A stretch of 64,000 nt of DNA, from the NCBI RefSeq assembly GCF_031460495.1, contig NZ_JAVKTS010000007.1, forward strand, positions 62,001 to 126,000, given 5' to 3'. This stretch comes from Tissierella sp. GTDB lineage: Bacteria; Bacillota; Clostridia; Tissierellales; Tissierellaceae. Positions 24,999-35,558 of the stretch are shown here, in pieces. Numbering within the stretch: position 1 is the stretch's first letter; each line of letters opens with the position of its first letter. Under the pieces are notes generated by a model. It made no database searches. It was given only the letters and a program-made list of their open reading frames with translations, and was not told the origin of the DNA. Made by a program: the position numbers and the translations under genes.

Positions 24999-26288
24999 AT
25001 GAAGGCAGTATTAGGGAACAAAGAAAACAATACAGTTAATTTTACCATTGAAATAGCAGAGGGTAATTTTGAGGGAGCATTACAAAAAGCATATCTAAAA
25101 AATAGAGCTAGATTTAACATACCAGGTTTTAGAAAAGGTAAAGTTCCAAGAAAAATAATTGAAATGAACTATGGACAAGAGGTTTTCTATGAAGACGCAA
25201 TAAATGTACTATTACCAGAAGCTTATGACAAAGCAATAGAAGAATTAAATCTTGAGCCAGTAGATTCACCAGAAGTTGATATTGAAGAAATTGAAAAAGA
25301 TAAACCAATTATAATTAAGGTTTCTGTAACTGTAAAGCCAGAAGTAGTATTAGGTGAATACAAAGATGTAGAAATTGAAAAAGCAGAGTATATCGTAACT
25401 GATGAACTTGTTGAAAATGAATTAAAATCAGCACAAGATATGAATGGAAGAATAATTGATGCTGGAGATAGAGCCGTAAAAACAGGTGATATACTTACTA
25501 TTGACTATGCTGGATATGTTGATGGAGCACAGTTTGATGGTGGAACAGCTGAAGGTCAAACATTGGAAATTGGATCAAATAGATTTATTCCAGGTTTTGA
25601 AGAGCAACTAGTGGGTAAAAATAAAAATGAAGAAGTTAATGTAGTTGTAACTTTCCCAGAAGAATATCATGAAGAAAGCCTACAAGCTAAAGAAGCTACA
25701 TTCAAAGTAACTATTCATGAAATAAAAGAGAAAGAGTTACCAGAATTGGATGATGAATTTGCAAAAGATGTATCTGAATTTGACACTCTAGAGGAATATA
25801 AAGCAAGCATTAGAGAAAAGCTAGAACAAGACTTCAAAAATAGAGAAGAAATTGAAAATGAAAACAACTTAATTGAAAAAGTTATAGAGTCTTGTGAAAT
25901 AGATATTCCAGAGTCTATGATTGATTCTCAATTAGAAAATGAAGTTGGAGAATTTGATTACCGAATGAGATCACAAGGTCTAAATTTAGAGCAATATCTA
26001 CAAATTACAAATTCAACAGAAGCAGATTTAAAAGAACAACTAAGACCTACAGCTACAAAAAGAGTTAAAGGCGATTTAGTTCTTGAAGCTATTGGTAAAG
26101 CTGAAAACATAGAAGTAACTGAAGAAGATATAGATAAAGAATTAGAAAAAATGGCTGCTTCTTATAAGCAAGATAATGTAGAAAAGTTTATTAAAGATAT
26201 GAAAAGAGGAGATTTAGGTTTCCTAAAAACTGCTATAACCAATCAAAAAGTAATTGATTTACTTATGGCAAATGTTAAATTCAAATAA
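24999..26288 (+). CDS. tig: Trigger factor, ribosome-associated chaperone and prolyl isomerase
   Basis: Binds nascent chains at the ribosome exit. It has 429 residues, the usual length. The ribosome-binding signature GFRKGKVPR is at about residues 43-51, the FKBP-type isomerase domain is about 150-245 (GDILTIDYAGYVDG, RFIPGFEEQLVG), and the rest is the helical chaperone body. AAGGAGG precedes the ATG. It opens the tig-clpP-clpX-lon-engB block. TATAAT sequences at 24932 and 24945 upstream mark a likely promoter. Confidence 0.96.
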   Translation: MKAVLGNKENNTVNFTIEIAEGNFEGALQKAYLKNRARFNIPGFRKGKVPRKIIEMNYGQEVFYEDAINVLLPEAYDKAIEELNLEPVDSPEVDIEEIEKDKPIIIKVSVTVKPEVVLGEYKDVEIEKAEYIVTDELVENELKSAQDMNGRIIDAGDRAVKTGDILTIDYAGYVDGAQFDGGTAEGQTLEIGSNRFIPGFEEQLVGKNKNEEVNVVVTFPEEYHEESLQAKEATFKVTIHEIKEKELPELDDEFAKDVSEFDTLEEYKASIREKLEQDFKNREEIENENNLIEKVIESCEIDIPESMIDSQLENEVGEFDYRMRSQGLNLEQYLQITNSTEADLKEQLRPTATKRVKGDLVLEAIGKAENIEVTEEDIDKELEKMAASYKQDNVEKFIKDMKRGDLGFLKTAITNQKVIDLLMANVKFK

Positions 26289-26306
26289 ATGTTAGGAGGG
26301 TTCTAA

Positions 26307-26888
26307 ATGACTTTAATACCTATGGTCGTGGAGCAAACAAGTAAAGGTGAAAGATCCTATGATATTTATTCAAGATTATTAAAAGAAAGAATAATTTTTC
26401 TAGGTAGTGAAATAAATGATGTAACTGCAAGTCTAGCAGTAGCTCAATTATTATTTCTAGAAGCTGAAGATCCAGATAAAGATATTCAAATATATATAAA
26501 CAGCCCGGGTGGTTCAGTAAGTGCTGGATTTGCCATATATGATACTATGCAATATATTAAACCAGATGTATCAACAATATGTATGGGTATGGCGGCGTCT
26601 ATGGGTGCATTTTTACTTGCAGCTGGTACAAAAGGCAAGAGATTTGCATTACCAAATGCAGATGTTATGATACATCAACCTCTAGGTGGTACTCAAGGTC
26701 AAGCAGAGGATATTAGAATACATGCAGAAAGAATCTTGAAAATGAGAGATAAAATCAATGAAATCCTTTCCGAAAGAACTGGTCAACCGTTAGAAAAGGT
26801 AGCTAGAGATACAGATAGGGATTATTATATGTCAGCTGAAGAAGCTAAAGCATATGGTATAATAGATGAAGTAATTGAAAGAAAATAA
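26307..26888 (+). CDS. clpP: ATP-dependent Clp protease proteolytic subunit
   Basis: The serine protease chamber that works with ClpX. It has 193 residues. The catalytic Ser is in [12 protein letters not shown] (about residue 97), His in [13 protein letters not shown] (about 122) and Asp near 171 ([13 protein letters not shown]). AGGAGGG precedes the ATG. It is 18 bases after tig and 24 before clpX, the conserved order. Confidence 0.97.
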   Translation: MTLIPMVVEQTSKGERSYDIYSRLLKERIIFLGSEINDVTASLAVAQLLFLEAEDPDKDIQIYINSPGGSVSAGFAIYDTMQYIKPDVSTICMGMAASMGAFLLAAGTKGKRFALPNADVMIHQPLGGTQGQAEDIRIHAERILKMRDKINEILSERTGQPLEKVARDTDRDYYMSAEEAKAYGIIDEVIERK

Positions 26889-26912
26889 ATTAAAATTAAG
26901 AGAGGTGTCACC

Positions 26913-28193
26913 GTGGCAAAATTTGATGAAAAACAGCTTCGATGCTCTTTTTGTGGAAAGCCACAGGAACAGGTAAGAAGGCTTATTGCAGGACCAAATG
27001 TATATATATGTAATGAGTGTATAGAGCTATGTCAAGAGATAATCGAAGAAGAATTTGTAGATAACTTTGATTATGATATGCAAGATCTTCCAAAGCCTGC
27101 CATCATTAAAGAAACCCTTGATGATTATGTAATAAAACAAGAAAGGGCGAAAAAGGCTTTAGCTGTAGCAGTATATAACCATTACAAAAGGATAAACAGA
27201 AAACCAACTAAGAATAACGATATAGAATTACAAAAGAGTAATATAGTTATGTTAGGGCCAACAGGCTCAGGTAAAACTTTATTAGCTCAAACCTTAGCTA
27301 AGATTCTGAATGTTCCTTTTGCCATAGCTGATGCTACTTCATTAACAGAAGCTGGATATGTAGGAGAAGATGTTGAGAATATAATATTGAAACTTATTCA
27401 AGCAGCAGACTATGATATTGAAAGAGCCGAAAAAGGTATAATATATATAGATGAAATAGATAAGGTTGCTAGAAAAACTGAAAACCCATCAATCACTAGA
27501 GATGTAAGTGGAGAGGGTGTACAGCAGGCACTACTTAAAATTCTTGAAGGTACAGTAGCAAATGTGCCACCTCAAGGTGGAAGGAAGCATCCTCATCAAG
27601 AATTTATACAAGTAGATACAACCAACATATTATTCATAGTTGGTGGTGCTTTTGATGGTCTAGATAAGATAATCCAAAATAGAGTAGGAAAAAAATCCAT
27701 GGGTTTTGGAGCAGAAATAACATCACAAAACAATCTAAAAGTAGGAGAGCTGCTAAAACATTTACAGCCTGAAGATCTTCTTAAATTTGGATTAATACCA
27801 GAATTTGTGGGAAGACTACCTGTTATGGTTACTCTAGAAGAATTAGATGAAGAATCCTTGGTTAAGATCCTAACTGAACCAAAGAACGCTTTAGTAAAAC
27901 AATATAAAGAATTACTTTCAATGGATGGAGTAGAGCTTGAGTTTGAAGAAGAAGGACTTAATTTAATAGCAAAAAAAGCTATTGAAAGAAAGACTGGAGC
28001 TAGAGGACTTAGAAGCATAATAGAAGAAACAATTCTAGACATTATGTATGAGATCCCTTCTAGAGATGATATAGAAAAATGTATTATAACTAAAGAAACA
28101 ATAGAAAACAAGGTAGAGCCTACTTTAGTGCTTTCAGATAGAAAAAAGAAAAGTAGGTCTAAGAAAACAGGTAATAACGAATCTGCATCTTAA
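26913..28193 (+). CDS. clpX: ClpX unfoldase, ATP-binding subunit of ClpXP
   Basis: AAA+ unfoldase that feeds ClpP. It has 426 residues from a GTG start with GAGAGGTG upstream. The zinc-binding domain is [13 protein letters not shown] then [11 protein letters not shown] (four Cys). Walker A is [12 protein letters not shown] (about 113-124), Walker [10 protein letters not shown], and the ClpP-contact loop is in the middle domain. A basic tail ([10 protein letters not shown]) ends the protein. A hairpin follows its stop. Confidence 0.97.
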   Translation: MAKFDEKQLRCSFCGKPQEQVRRLIAGPNVYICNECIELCQEIIEEEFVDNFDYDMQDLPKPAIIKETLDDYVIKQERAKKALAVAVYNHYKRINRKPTKNNDIELQKSNIVMLGPTGSGKTLLAQTLAKILNVPFAIADATSLTEAGYVGEDVENIILKLIQAADYDIERAEKGIIYIDEIDKVARKTENPSITRDVSGEGVQQALLKILEGTVANVPPQGGRKHPHQEFIQVDTTNILFIVGGAFDGLDKIIQNRVGKKSMGFGAEITSQNNLKVGELLKHLQPEDLLKFGLIPEFVGRLPVMVTLEELDEESLVKILTEPKNALVKQYKELLSMDGVELEFEEEGLNLIAKKAIERKTGARGLRSIIEETILDIMYEIPSRDDIEKCIITKETIENKVEPTLVLSDRKKKSRSKKTGNNESAS

Positions 28194-28215
28194 AGGCTCA
28201 CATTTGTGAGCTTTT
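28191..28215 (+). terminator. Hairpin after clpX
   Basis: AAGGCTCACA pairs with TGTGAGCTTTT around TT, followed by a short mixed T tract. It may partly separate lon-engB from the clp genes. Confidence 0.6.
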
Positions 28216-28261
28216 CCTTGTATATAGAGATTACTTGTTGAAATATGGAGGGATAACTAAA

Positions 28262-30616
28262 ATGAATCAGTATACAATTCAAAATAAAGTCCTACCACTA
28301 ATACCTCTAAGAGGAATGTCAGTGTTTCCTCATATGGTTGTTCACTTTGATGTCGGGAGAGAGAAGTCTATTAATGCTTTGGAAAAAGCTATGTTAGATG
28401 ATTCTTCTATACTACTTTGCACCCAAAAAGAAACTAAGGTCAATGAACCAACAATAGATGATTTCTACCATGTAGGTACGATAGCAAAGGTAAAACAAAT
28501 GCTAAAGTTACCTGGAGGTAGCATAAGAGTATTAGTAGAAGGAATGAATAGAGGTAAGATAACAAAGATAACACAAGAAGAACCTCATTTTGTAGCGGAT
28601 GTAGAAGAACTAGTCTATGATGAACTAGAGATTGAAAAAGATATGAATACAGAAGCAGCTATGAGACTTGTGACAAATGATTTAGAAGAATATATTTCTC
28701 TAAATGAGAGAATTTCTCCTGAAGTATTAGTTACAATATCCGATATAGAAGATCCAGGAAGACTTGCAGATATTATAGTTTCCTATATATATCTAAAATT
28801 AGAAGACAATCAAAGAGTATTAGAGTGTTTTGATTTCTATGAAAGATTGGAGCTTCTTCATATTATATTACAAGAAGAGATTGAAGTACTAAAGATTGAG
28901 GACAAGATTAATCAGAGAGTTAAGAAACAGATTAACAAAGTTCAAAAAGAATATTATTTAAAGGAACAGATTAAAGCAATTCAAAAAGAACTAGGTCAAG
29001 ATGATGATGTAATGGCTGAAGTAGAAGAATATGAGGAAAAAATAGAAAAAATTAAAATGCCTAAAGAAGTTAAAGAAAAGGCATTGAAAGAAGTAGAGAG
29101 ACTTACAAAGCTTTCACCTCATTCTCCTGAGACAGGGGTGATTAGAACCTACCTTGACTGGATAATTGATTTACCTTGGGATAAGGAGTCAAAGGATAAA
29201 ATAGATATAAAGAAATCAAGGGACATACTAAATGAAGACCACTGTGGATTAGAGGATGTAAAAGAAAGAATATTAGAATTTATTGCCATTAGAAAATTAA
29301 CTAACAGCATGAAAGGGCCTATAATTTGTTTAGTAGGACCACCTGGAGTAGGGAAAACTTCCATTGCTAAATCCATAGCCAAATCACTTAATAGAAAATT
29401 TGTTAGGATGTCTTTAGGTGGAGTAAGAGACGAAGCTGAGATAAGAGGTCATAGAAGGACATATATAGGGGCGATGCCAGGAAGTATAATTAACTCTATG
29501 AAAAAAGCAAAATCTAAAAATCCAGTATTTCTATTTGATGAAATTGATAAATTAAGTAGTGATTATAGGGGAGACCCATCAAGTGCTCTATTAGAAGTCT
29601 TAGATCCAGAGCAAAATACTACTTTTACGGATCATTATTTAGATATTCCATTTGATCTATCAAAGGTACTATTTATTACTACAGCAAATACTACCGCATC
29701 AATACCTGCACCTCTATTGGATAGAATGGAAGTAATTAGAATATCTGGGTATACAGAGGAAGAAAAACTAGACATTGCTACAAGCCATTTACTACCTAAG
29801 CAATTAAAAGACCATGGATTAAATGAAAACATGCTTATAGTATCTAGTTCTGCCATCAGAAGTATAATAAATAATTATACAAGAGAAGCAGGAGTTAGAA
29901 ATCTAGAAAGAAATATTGCAAATCTATGCAGAAAAGCAGCAAAGAAAATTGTAGAAGAAAAATTAGCATCTGTTCGAATAAACACTGGCAACCTTTCGAA
30001 CTATTTAGGTGGAGAAAAATATAGATTTGATACATTAGGAGAAGAAAATCAAATAGGTGTAGCCAATGGATTAGCTTGGACATCTGTAGGTGGAGAGACA
30101 CTTTCAGTGGAAGTTAACACTATGAAAGGTACTGGCAAAATCCAACTGACTGGAAAGCTTGGAGAAGTAATGAAAGAATCTGCCATGGCAGGGATTTCTT
30201 ACATCAGAGCCAACTCAGCTTTGTTAGGAATTGAATCTGATTTTCACAAGGAGATGGATATACATATCCATGTGCCAGAAGGAGCAATACCTAAGGATGG
30301 ACCATCAGCTGGGATTACAATTGCAACTGCTGTTATTTCAGCATTGTCTAATACACCAATTAGAAGAGAACTTGCAATGACAGGAGAAATAACTCTAAGG
30401 GGAAGAGTATTACCCGTGGGAGGAATTAAAGAAAAGGTACTGGCTGCCAATAGAATGGGTATAGAAAAAATACTATTACCTATTGAGAATAAAAAAGATT
30501 TAGAAGATATACCAGATAAAATAAGAAAAAAAATCACTTTTGTCTTGGTTAAATCCATGGAAGAAGTGTTGGAAAACGCCTTATTAAAGAGGAGTAATAC
30601 TGATGAAAATAATTAA
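28262..30616 (+). CDS. lon: Endopeptidase La (Lon protease)
   Basis: ATP-dependent AAA+ serine protease for damaged and regulatory proteins. It has 784 residues from ATG 28262, which has GGAGGG upstream; an in-frame TTG at 28235 adds nine residues without a site. The N-terminal LAN domain begins [15 protein letters not shown]. Walker A is [12 protein letters not shown] (about 360), Walker [10 protein letters not shown] (about 425), and the Ser-Lys dyad is in [13 protein letters not shown] (Ser near 680) with Lys near 723. It overlaps engB by 14 bases. Confidence 0.97.
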   Translation: MNQYTIQNKVLPLIPLRGMSVFPHMVVHFDVGREKSINALEKAMLDDSSILLCTQKETKVNEPTIDDFYHVGTIAKVKQMLKLPGGSIRVLVEGMNRGKITKITQEEPHFVADVEELVYDELEIEKDMNTEAAMRLVTNDLEEYISLNERISPEVLVTISDIEDPGRLADIIVSYIYLKLEDNQRVLECFDFYERLELLHIILQEEIEVLKIEDKINQRVKKQINKVQKEYYLKEQIKAIQKELGQDDDVMAEVEEYEEKIEKIKMPKEVKEKALKEVERLTKLSPHSPETGVIRTYLDWIIDLPWDKESKDKIDIKKSRDILNEDHCGLEDVKERILEFIAIRKLTNSMKGPIICLVGPPGVGKTSIAKSIAKSLNRKFVRMSLGGVRDEAEIRGHRRTYIGAMPGSIINSMKKAKSKNPVFLFDEIDKLSSDYRGDPSSALLEVLDPEQNTTFTDHYLDIPFDLSKVLFITTANTTASIPAPLLDRMEVIRISGYTEEEKLDIATSHLLPKQLKDHGLNENMLIVSSSAIRSIINNYTREAGVRNLERNIANLCRKAAKKIVEEKLASVRINTGNLSNYLGGEKYRFDTLGEENQIGVANGLAWTSVGGETLSVEVNTMKGTGKIQLTGKLGEVMKESAMAGISYIRANSALLGIESDFHKEMDIHIHVPEGAIPKDGPSAGITIATAVISALSNTPIRRELAMTGEITLRGRVLPVGGIKEKVLAANRMGIEKILLPIENKKDLEDIPDKIRKKITFVLVKSMEEVLENALLKRSNTDENN

Positions 30617-31202
30617 ATCAGACTTACATGCAATTGCTGTAGGACCCAAACAATATCCAGAAGATGAACTCTTAGAAATTGCATTTGCTGGTAGATCCAA
30701 TGTAGGAAAATCATCATTTATCAATTCTATGATAAATAGATCAAATTTAGCTAGGACTTCTGGTAAACCAGGGAAAACTAGAACAATTAATTTCTATATT
30801 ATCAATGACAGCTTTAGATTTGTAGACTTACCTGGTTATGGATATGCTCAAGTATCCAAGGTGGAGAAAGAAAAATGGGGACAAATAATAGAAAGATATC
30901 TAAAGGATAGACAGAATTTAAGAGAGATAGTCTTAATTGTAGATATAAGGCATGAACCTACTGAGCAAGATTTAATAATGTACCAATGGATTAAATCCTT
31001 TGGATTCTCTGGTATAGTAATAGCAACTAAGGCAGATAAAATATCAAAGGGAAATTGGCAAAAGCATATAAAGATTATCAAAAACAAATTAGAGATAAAA
31101 GATACTAATCTAATTATCCCTTATTCATCTGAGAAGAAAATTAATGTAGAAGAAGTATGGAAGTTGTTTGAAGGCATATTAAACATAGGTAAAGACCAGT
31201 AG
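30603..31202 (+). CDS. engB: Ribosome biogenesis GTPase YsxC/EngB
   Basis: An essential GTPase for 50S subunit assembly. It has 199 residues. The G1 motif is [12 protein letters not shown] (about 31-42), G2 [10 protein letters not shown]3 [10 protein letters not shown]4 ATKADK and G5 PYSSEKK. The ATG lies inside lon, the classic lon-engB arrangement. Its stop codon is part of the stem of the following terminator. Confidence 0.96.
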   Translation: MKIIKSDLHAIAVGPKQYPEDELLEIAFAGRSNVGKSSFINSMINRSNLARTSGKPGKTRTINFYIINDSFRFVDLPGYGYAQVSKVEKEKWGQIIERYLKDRQNLREIVLIVDIRHEPTEQDLIMYQWIKSFGFSGIVIATKADKISKGNWQKHIKIIKNKLEIKDTNLIIPYSSEKKINVEEVWKLFEGILNIGKDQ

Positions 31203-31221
31203 CTAAAAGCTACTGGTCTTT
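31191..31221. terminator. Bidirectional terminator between engB and rubredoxin
   Basis: AAAGACCAGTAGCT and AGCTACTGGTCTTT are perfect arms around AAA. The engB stop codon lies in the left arm. A smaller hairpin (AAGACA/TTGTCTT, 31231-31247) sits next to the end of the reversed rubredoxin gene. Confidence 0.85.
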
Positions 31222-31251
31222 ATGTAGGGGAAGACATATTTGTCTTACCGT

Positions 31252-31410
31252 CTATTCTTTTGAAAATTGGTCTTTATCTGCTCCACAAACTGGGCAAACC
31301 CAATCTTCTGGTATATCAGCGAAAGATGTTCCTGGAGCTACACCATTATCAGGGTCTCCTTCAGCTGGGTCATACACATATCCACATGGGTCACATACAT
31401 ATCTATCCAT
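31252..31410 (-). CDS. Rubredoxin
   Basis: A 52-residue iron-binding electron carrier, the classic rubredoxin length. It begins [19 protein letters not shown] and has the second iron site in [14 protein letters not shown], so both CxxC pairs of the Fe(Cys)4 centre are present. The ATG at 31410 is chosen because AGGAG lies seven bases upstream; an ATG two codons earlier would be too close. In anaerobes such carriers serve oxygen and peroxide detoxification. No partner reductase is adjacent. It is convergent with engB. Confidence 0.95.
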   Translation of the reverse strand: MDRYVCDPCGYVYDPAEGDPDNGVAPGTSFADIPEDWVCPVCGADKDQFSKE

Positions 31411-31615
31411 TTGCATTCTCCTTTCAATCTTTAATCATATAGATAATACCCAAATTATGAATTATTAAACGATAAAAATTATCTAAACTAAATATAAAAT
31501 TCAAAAATATATAATAAAAACACTAAAGAAAATGCATAAAGAGGTTAGACTAATGGATAAGTGGGTAAAATAGTTATATATAATAAACAATAATATTTGG
31601 ATGGAAGTGATGACA

Positions 31616-32005
31616 TTGAATTTTAAATACAATGGTACTGTATGCAGTGATTTAGAGATGATAAGAAACTTTGTAGATGAAATTATTAATAAACTTAATT
31701 ATATTATAGTTGATAAAGATGTAATGTTTGACATAAGATTAATATTGAACGAATTAGTTATCAATGGAGTCTTACACGGTAACGATTGTATGGAATCAAA
31801 ATGCGTCAAACTATCATTGGAGGTGAATAGAGACAAAGTAACAATTCAAGTAGAAGATGAGGGTGAAGGCATAGATTTTGACTATAAAACCTATGATCCT
31901 ACAGATTTAAAATGCTGTGGAAGAGGATTAGTAATAGTAAACGGACTTTCAGATGAATTTTATATACAGAAAAACAAAGTTACAGCAGTAAAGAACATTA
32001 ATTAG
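31616..32005 (+). CDS. HATPase_c anti-sigma-factor-like ATP-binding protein (RsbW/SpoIIAB style)
   Basis: A protein of about 129 residues made only of the GHKL ATPase fold. ILNELVINGVLHGN is the N box, VEDEGEGIDF the G1 box and CCGRGLVIVNGLSDEFYI the G2 region. There is no sensor, phospho-acceptor or membrane part. Such proteins act as serine kinases or anti-sigma factors. The start is probably TTG 31616, with GGAAGTGAT just upstream; in-frame ATGs at 31601 and 31610 overlap that site. No sigma factor or anti-anti-sigma gene is adjacent, so its partner is unknown. It lies 11 bases before the YcdB/SLH protein. Confidence 0.75.
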   Translation: MNFKYNGTVCSDLEMIRNFVDEIINKLNYIIVDKDVMFDIRLILNELVINGVLHGNDCMESKCVKLSLEVNRDKVTIQVEDEGEGIDFDYKTYDPTDLKCCGRGLVIVNGLSDEFYIQKNKVTAVKNIN

Positions 32006-32016
32006 GGGGTTGGATT

Positions 32017-34122
32017 GTGAAGAAATTATTGAGCGTTTTATTAACTGTCATTATTCTTATAGTGGGGATAACTCCTTCAATGGCCATTGCAGAAAATGGT
32101 TATGACAAGAAATTAGAAGAAGCTATAGTAAAAGTAAAAAAACTCTTTAATATCTCAGATGATTATGATAAGTTTACATCTGATGTAAATTCATATGACG
32201 GGAAAACTGATTTTTATCTGAATTGGGTAGATTCAAGAGGAAAGTTAGATAATATTAATGTGAATGTAGATATAGACGGCAATATTAATTCTTACGGCAT
32301 ATATTCATCAATATATAAAGAACCTAGCTCAAAATTGCCCACCTATACAAAGAATGAGGCAGAAAAACTTGCAATGGACTTTGTAGCTAAGATTGACCCT
32401 ACAATTGCAAAATCCATTAAACTAATCCCAAATGAATATCCTATTAGCTCAATGGATACACAATACTATTTTGATTATAGTCGATATGTAAATGGTATAC
32501 AATATTCACAAAATACTGTAGGAATAAGTGTAGATAAATTTTCAGGAGAAGTAGTGAATTATTATACAAATTGGGAAAGAGATGCAATATTTCCTTCTCC
32601 AGAGAAAGCTATAAACTTAGATAATGGAAAAGAGTCATTTAAGACAGAAATTGGGATAAAGCCAATATATAAAGCAAATAATTATTATAGACCTGTAGAT
32701 ACGAACAGTGAAGACAAGAATAATTATTATCTGGCATATTCAACAATCGGAGCTAACAAGGGAATAGATGCTTTTACAGGAAAAGCGGTGAATATAAACT
32801 ACTATGGACCTTTTTATGGTATAACAGCAAATGAAAAGGCTATGGATGCAGGATACTCTGAAGGAATTACTCCAGAAGAACAAAAGTCTATAGATAAGTT
32901 GTCAGGTCTATTAGATGAAAAAACAGCTGAAAAAAAAGCAAGAGAAATATTAAAAATTGATGAAACATATAAACTTAGAAGCAAAAACCTAAATAGCAAT
33001 TATAAAAACCAAGGTGAATACAATTGGTATATGTATTTTAGCAGAGAAGAATCAGATAAGGATTACTCCAACATAGATATAGGGTTAGATGCAAGGACTG
33101 GTGAACTCCTAAATTTTTATAGGATGATTAATTATAAAGCAGATGCCAAATCAAAAATAAATAGAGAAGAAGCCATAAAGATCGCCCAAGAGTATATTAA
33201 GAAAATCCAAGCAGATAAGGCAAATCAAGTGGAGTTAAATGAGGATCAATTTTCAGAAGATAACCAACTAAGCTATTACTTCACATTTAATAGAAAATCA
33301 GACAATATCTATGTTGAAAATGATGGAATCTATATTGGTATAGATGGAGTTGGTGGTGAAGTAACATCATATACTTTAGATTGGTTCAAAGGCAAACTTC
33401 CAGCAAAGGATAAACTTATACCCATAGATAAGGCATATGAAGTATTATGGAATGAAATTGGTCTACAATTAATGTATGTAAAGACCTATGATTATACAAA
33501 ACCAGAAGGCCAAAATAATGAAATAAAGCTAGTATATTCAACAAATCCAATAAAACCCGTCATAATATCTGGATTAACAGGAGAGTTGCTAGATTACTCA
33601 GGGCAGCCATATCGAGAGACAAAGAGAATATCATATAATGATATAGAAAATTCCTATGCTAAAGATAAGATAAAGACACTAGCTGAATATGGGATAGGCT
33701 TCGAAGGAGAAGAGTTCAAGCCAAAGGAAAAAATCAAACAAAAAGACTTTGTTTATCTTCTTTGGAAGTCAATGAACCAATATAGGACAGATGCTGTATC
33801 AGAGGATGATATATATAATCAAATGATATCTATGGGGTATATGAAAGAAACTGAAAAAAGTCCAGATAAGGTAGTAACAAAAGAAGAAGCAGTAAAATAT
33901 ATAATTAGATTAATGAAACTAGACAAAGTAGCAGAACTTGACGGTATTTACAAAGACATCTTCAATGATCAAAAAGATATATCAAAGGAACTAAATGGAT
34001 ATATGAACATAGCCTATGGACTAAAGATAGTATCAGGAGATGAAAAGGGAAACATTAAAGCAAAATATGAGTTAAAAAGAGAAGATGCAGCTAATATGAT
34101 TTACAATTATTTGTTTAATTAA
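32017..34122 (+). CDS. Secreted YcdB/YcdC-repeat protein with C-terminal SLH motifs
   Basis: A 701-residue exported protein. Signal peptide: KK, hydrophobic core to about residue 22, then SMAIAEN cleavage-like site. Residues 30-540 carry repeated PepSY/YcdB-like units with SKINREEAIKIAQEYIKKI-type helices and DARTGELLNFYR-type strands (also DKFSGEVVNYY, DGVGGEVTSYT, GLTGELLDYSG). Residues about 545-701 hold two or three S-layer-homology motifs ending KYELKREDAANMIYNYL, likely binding cell-wall polymer. GTG start follows AGGGGG. Its role on the surface is unknown; inhibition of or interaction with peptidases is common for PepSY but not shown here. Confidence 0.78.
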   Translation: MKKLLSVLLTVIILIVGITPSMAIAENGYDKKLEEAIVKVKKLFNISDDYDKFTSDVNSYDGKTDFYLNWVDSRGKLDNINVNVDIDGNINSYGIYSSIYKEPSSKLPTYTKNEAEKLAMDFVAKIDPTIAKSIKLIPNEYPISSMDTQYYFDYSRYVNGIQYSQNTVGISVDKFSGEVVNYYTNWERDAIFPSPEKAINLDNGKESFKTEIGIKPIYKANNYYRPVDTNSEDKNNYYLAYSTIGANKGIDAFTGKAVNINYYGPFYGITANEKAMDAGYSEGITPEEQKSIDKLSGLLDEKTAEKKAREILKIDETYKLRSKNLNSNYKNQGEYNWYMYFSREESDKDYSNIDIGLDARTGELLNFYRMINYKADAKSKINREEAIKIAQEYIKKIQADKANQVELNEDQFSEDNQLSYYFTFNRKSDNIYVENDGIYIGIDGVGGEVTSYTLDWFKGKLPAKDKLIPIDKAYEVLWNEIGLQLMYVKTYDYTKPEGQNNEIKLVYSTNPIKPVIISGLTGELLDYSGQPYRETKRISYNDIENSYAKDKIKTLAEYGIGFEGEEFKPKEKIKQKDFVYLLWKSMNQYRTDAVSEDDIYNQMISMGYMKETEKSPDKVVTKEEAVKYIIRLMKLDKVAELDGIYKDIFNDQKDISKELNGYMNIAYGLKIVSGDEKGNIKAKYELKREDAANMIYNYLFN

Positions 34123-34137
34123 TAGGATAAAGATGAT

Positions 34138-34175
34138 AAGATGCAATGGAGTTAGTTACCATTGCATCTTTTTAC
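34138..34175 (+). terminator. Terminator after the SLH protein
   Basis: AAGATGCAATGG (34138-34149) and CCATTGCATCTT (34159-34170) form a perfect 12-bp stem followed by TTTT. The next 147 bases up to 34322 hold no gene that I can support. Confidence 0.9.
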
Positions 34176-34322
34176 GTGAAACATCATATTGATCTACATA
34201 GTGAGTTAAAGTTTTGTTGAATAGACAGATAATGACTCTTTTGATACAATGAGTAGTGAGATGAAAAAAATGGAAAATATTTTAAATTAAAAAATTTCAG
34301 ATAAGGATTTGGAGAATATGCC

Positions 34323-35540
34323 ATGAAAAAAGGAATAATTTTAATAATGTTCATTTTTAGTTCAATTTTGCTACTAAGTTGTGAAAAACAAGACTATAAA
34401 AGAATAATAGTTGAAGATAATATAGGAGTAGAAAGCAAATCCCCTCTAGAGGCATCCAGTTTTGGACAAATATATCTAGAGGTAGACAGTAGTGACTATT
34501 TTTATCCATCCTTCTATCATAAGGGAGAGATATATGGATATCTAAAAAAGAGAAATGGTAATGATCCAAATAGTAGAAAATACTTATATAAATTAGATAT
34601 AAACAATAGATTAACGGAAACATTAAAGGAAAATATGAATTTTAAACTAGGGTCTAAGAATTTTGTGTTTCTGAAGGAACAGGTTTATTTTATAGATTAT
34701 ACTAAGAGAAGTAGAGCAACTCCAATACCTGAATTGTCAAAAATAATTAGTGAACTTAGACAAAAGAGAAAGGAGAGTCAATATAAAATAGCCTATGCTT
34801 CTGGAAGTGATATATACTTAATTATATATGAAATATCTTTGGATGGAAAAATAACAGATGTTTTCTTATATGATTTAGAATTAAAAAATCTATATAGAGA
34901 CATAAATAATAGTGGATATGGTGATATATGCTATGTTCATGAGTTAAACTCATTAATATGGATAGACCAAATGGATTTTAAAATGTATAAGGTCCAGCTT
35001 GAAAATAATTATTATACCCTAAAAGAGTATATTGATTTAGGAGTAAATGAAGATATAGATAAAGTAAGAGGAATTATGAAAAATGGTTATGAACTAATTC
35101 TTCTCCATGATGTAATATTAGGGAATAAAGATGATTGGAATTTAAAAGAGACATCTGCTATTACGAGTTTTAATTTTAAAACAAATCAATATGACCATTT
35201 ATTTAGTAAGCCTCTTGATAAAAACTTGTATATGGAGTATTTAGGACAAGGTATCTTCATAGCAGAAAGCTTTGATATATTTGGGGAGTATATTGAAATA
35301 ACTGAAAGAAGTATATACTATCAAAATTATAATGAACTTATCCAAGTTTATAATGAAAGTTTTCAAGATACATCACAACAATTTTATCCAGAGATGAATG
35401 TAGTAGTTGATGAGACTGGGAATGAAATATTTTCCACTAGGGAGATAAATAAGATAATTGGTGGTATTCCAGTTACTAAAAGTATTATTTACCAGAGAAT
35501 TAATATAGTACTTCCAAATATGAACCTGAAACCAAACTAG
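34323..35540 (+). CDS. Uncharacterised lipoprotein upstream of the two-component system
   Basis: A 405-residue protein with a lipoprotein signal: MKKGIILIMF core and LLLSC lipobox (Cys near residue 20). The mature part has no family I recognise. It consists of alternating short strands with motifs such as EIYGYLKKRNGND, YLYKLDINNRL and GSDIYLIIYEIS, which suggests a beta-propeller-like sensor of the WD/YncE type. It ends 18 bases before the response regulator, so it probably belongs to the same operon and could be an extracellular co-sensor or target for the kinase and ABC system. ATG follows GGAGAATATGCC. Confidence 0.65.
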   Translation: MKKGIILIMFIFSSILLLSCEKQDYKRIIVEDNIGVESKSPLEASSFGQIYLEVDSSDYFYPSFYHKGEIYGYLKKRNGNDPNSRKYLYKLDINNRLTETLKENMNFKLGSKNFVFLKEQVYFIDYTKRSRATPIPELSKIISELRQKRKESQYKIAYASGSDIYLIIYEISLDGKITDVFLYDLELKNLYRDINNSGYGDICYVHELNSLIWIDQMDFKMYKVQLENNYYTLKEYIDLGVNEDIDKVRGIMKNGYELILLHDVILGNKDDWNLKETSAITSFNFKTNQYDHLFSKPLDKNLYMEYLGQGIFIAESFDIFGEYIEITERSIYYQNYNELIQVYNESFQDTSQQFYPEMNVVVDETGNEIFSTREINKIIGGIPVTKSIIYQRINIVLPNMNLKPN

Positions 35541-35558
35541 AGAAATAGGAGGGAAAAA

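Noticed and set aside
31260-31442. A 60-codon forward frame
   Set aside because: It is the antisense shadow of the rubredoxin gene, which has the correct length, ribosome site and both CxxC motifs on the minus strand.
31520-31562. A 13-codon frame beginning ATGCATAAAGAGG
   Set aside because: Too short, no ribosome site and no recognisable peptide.
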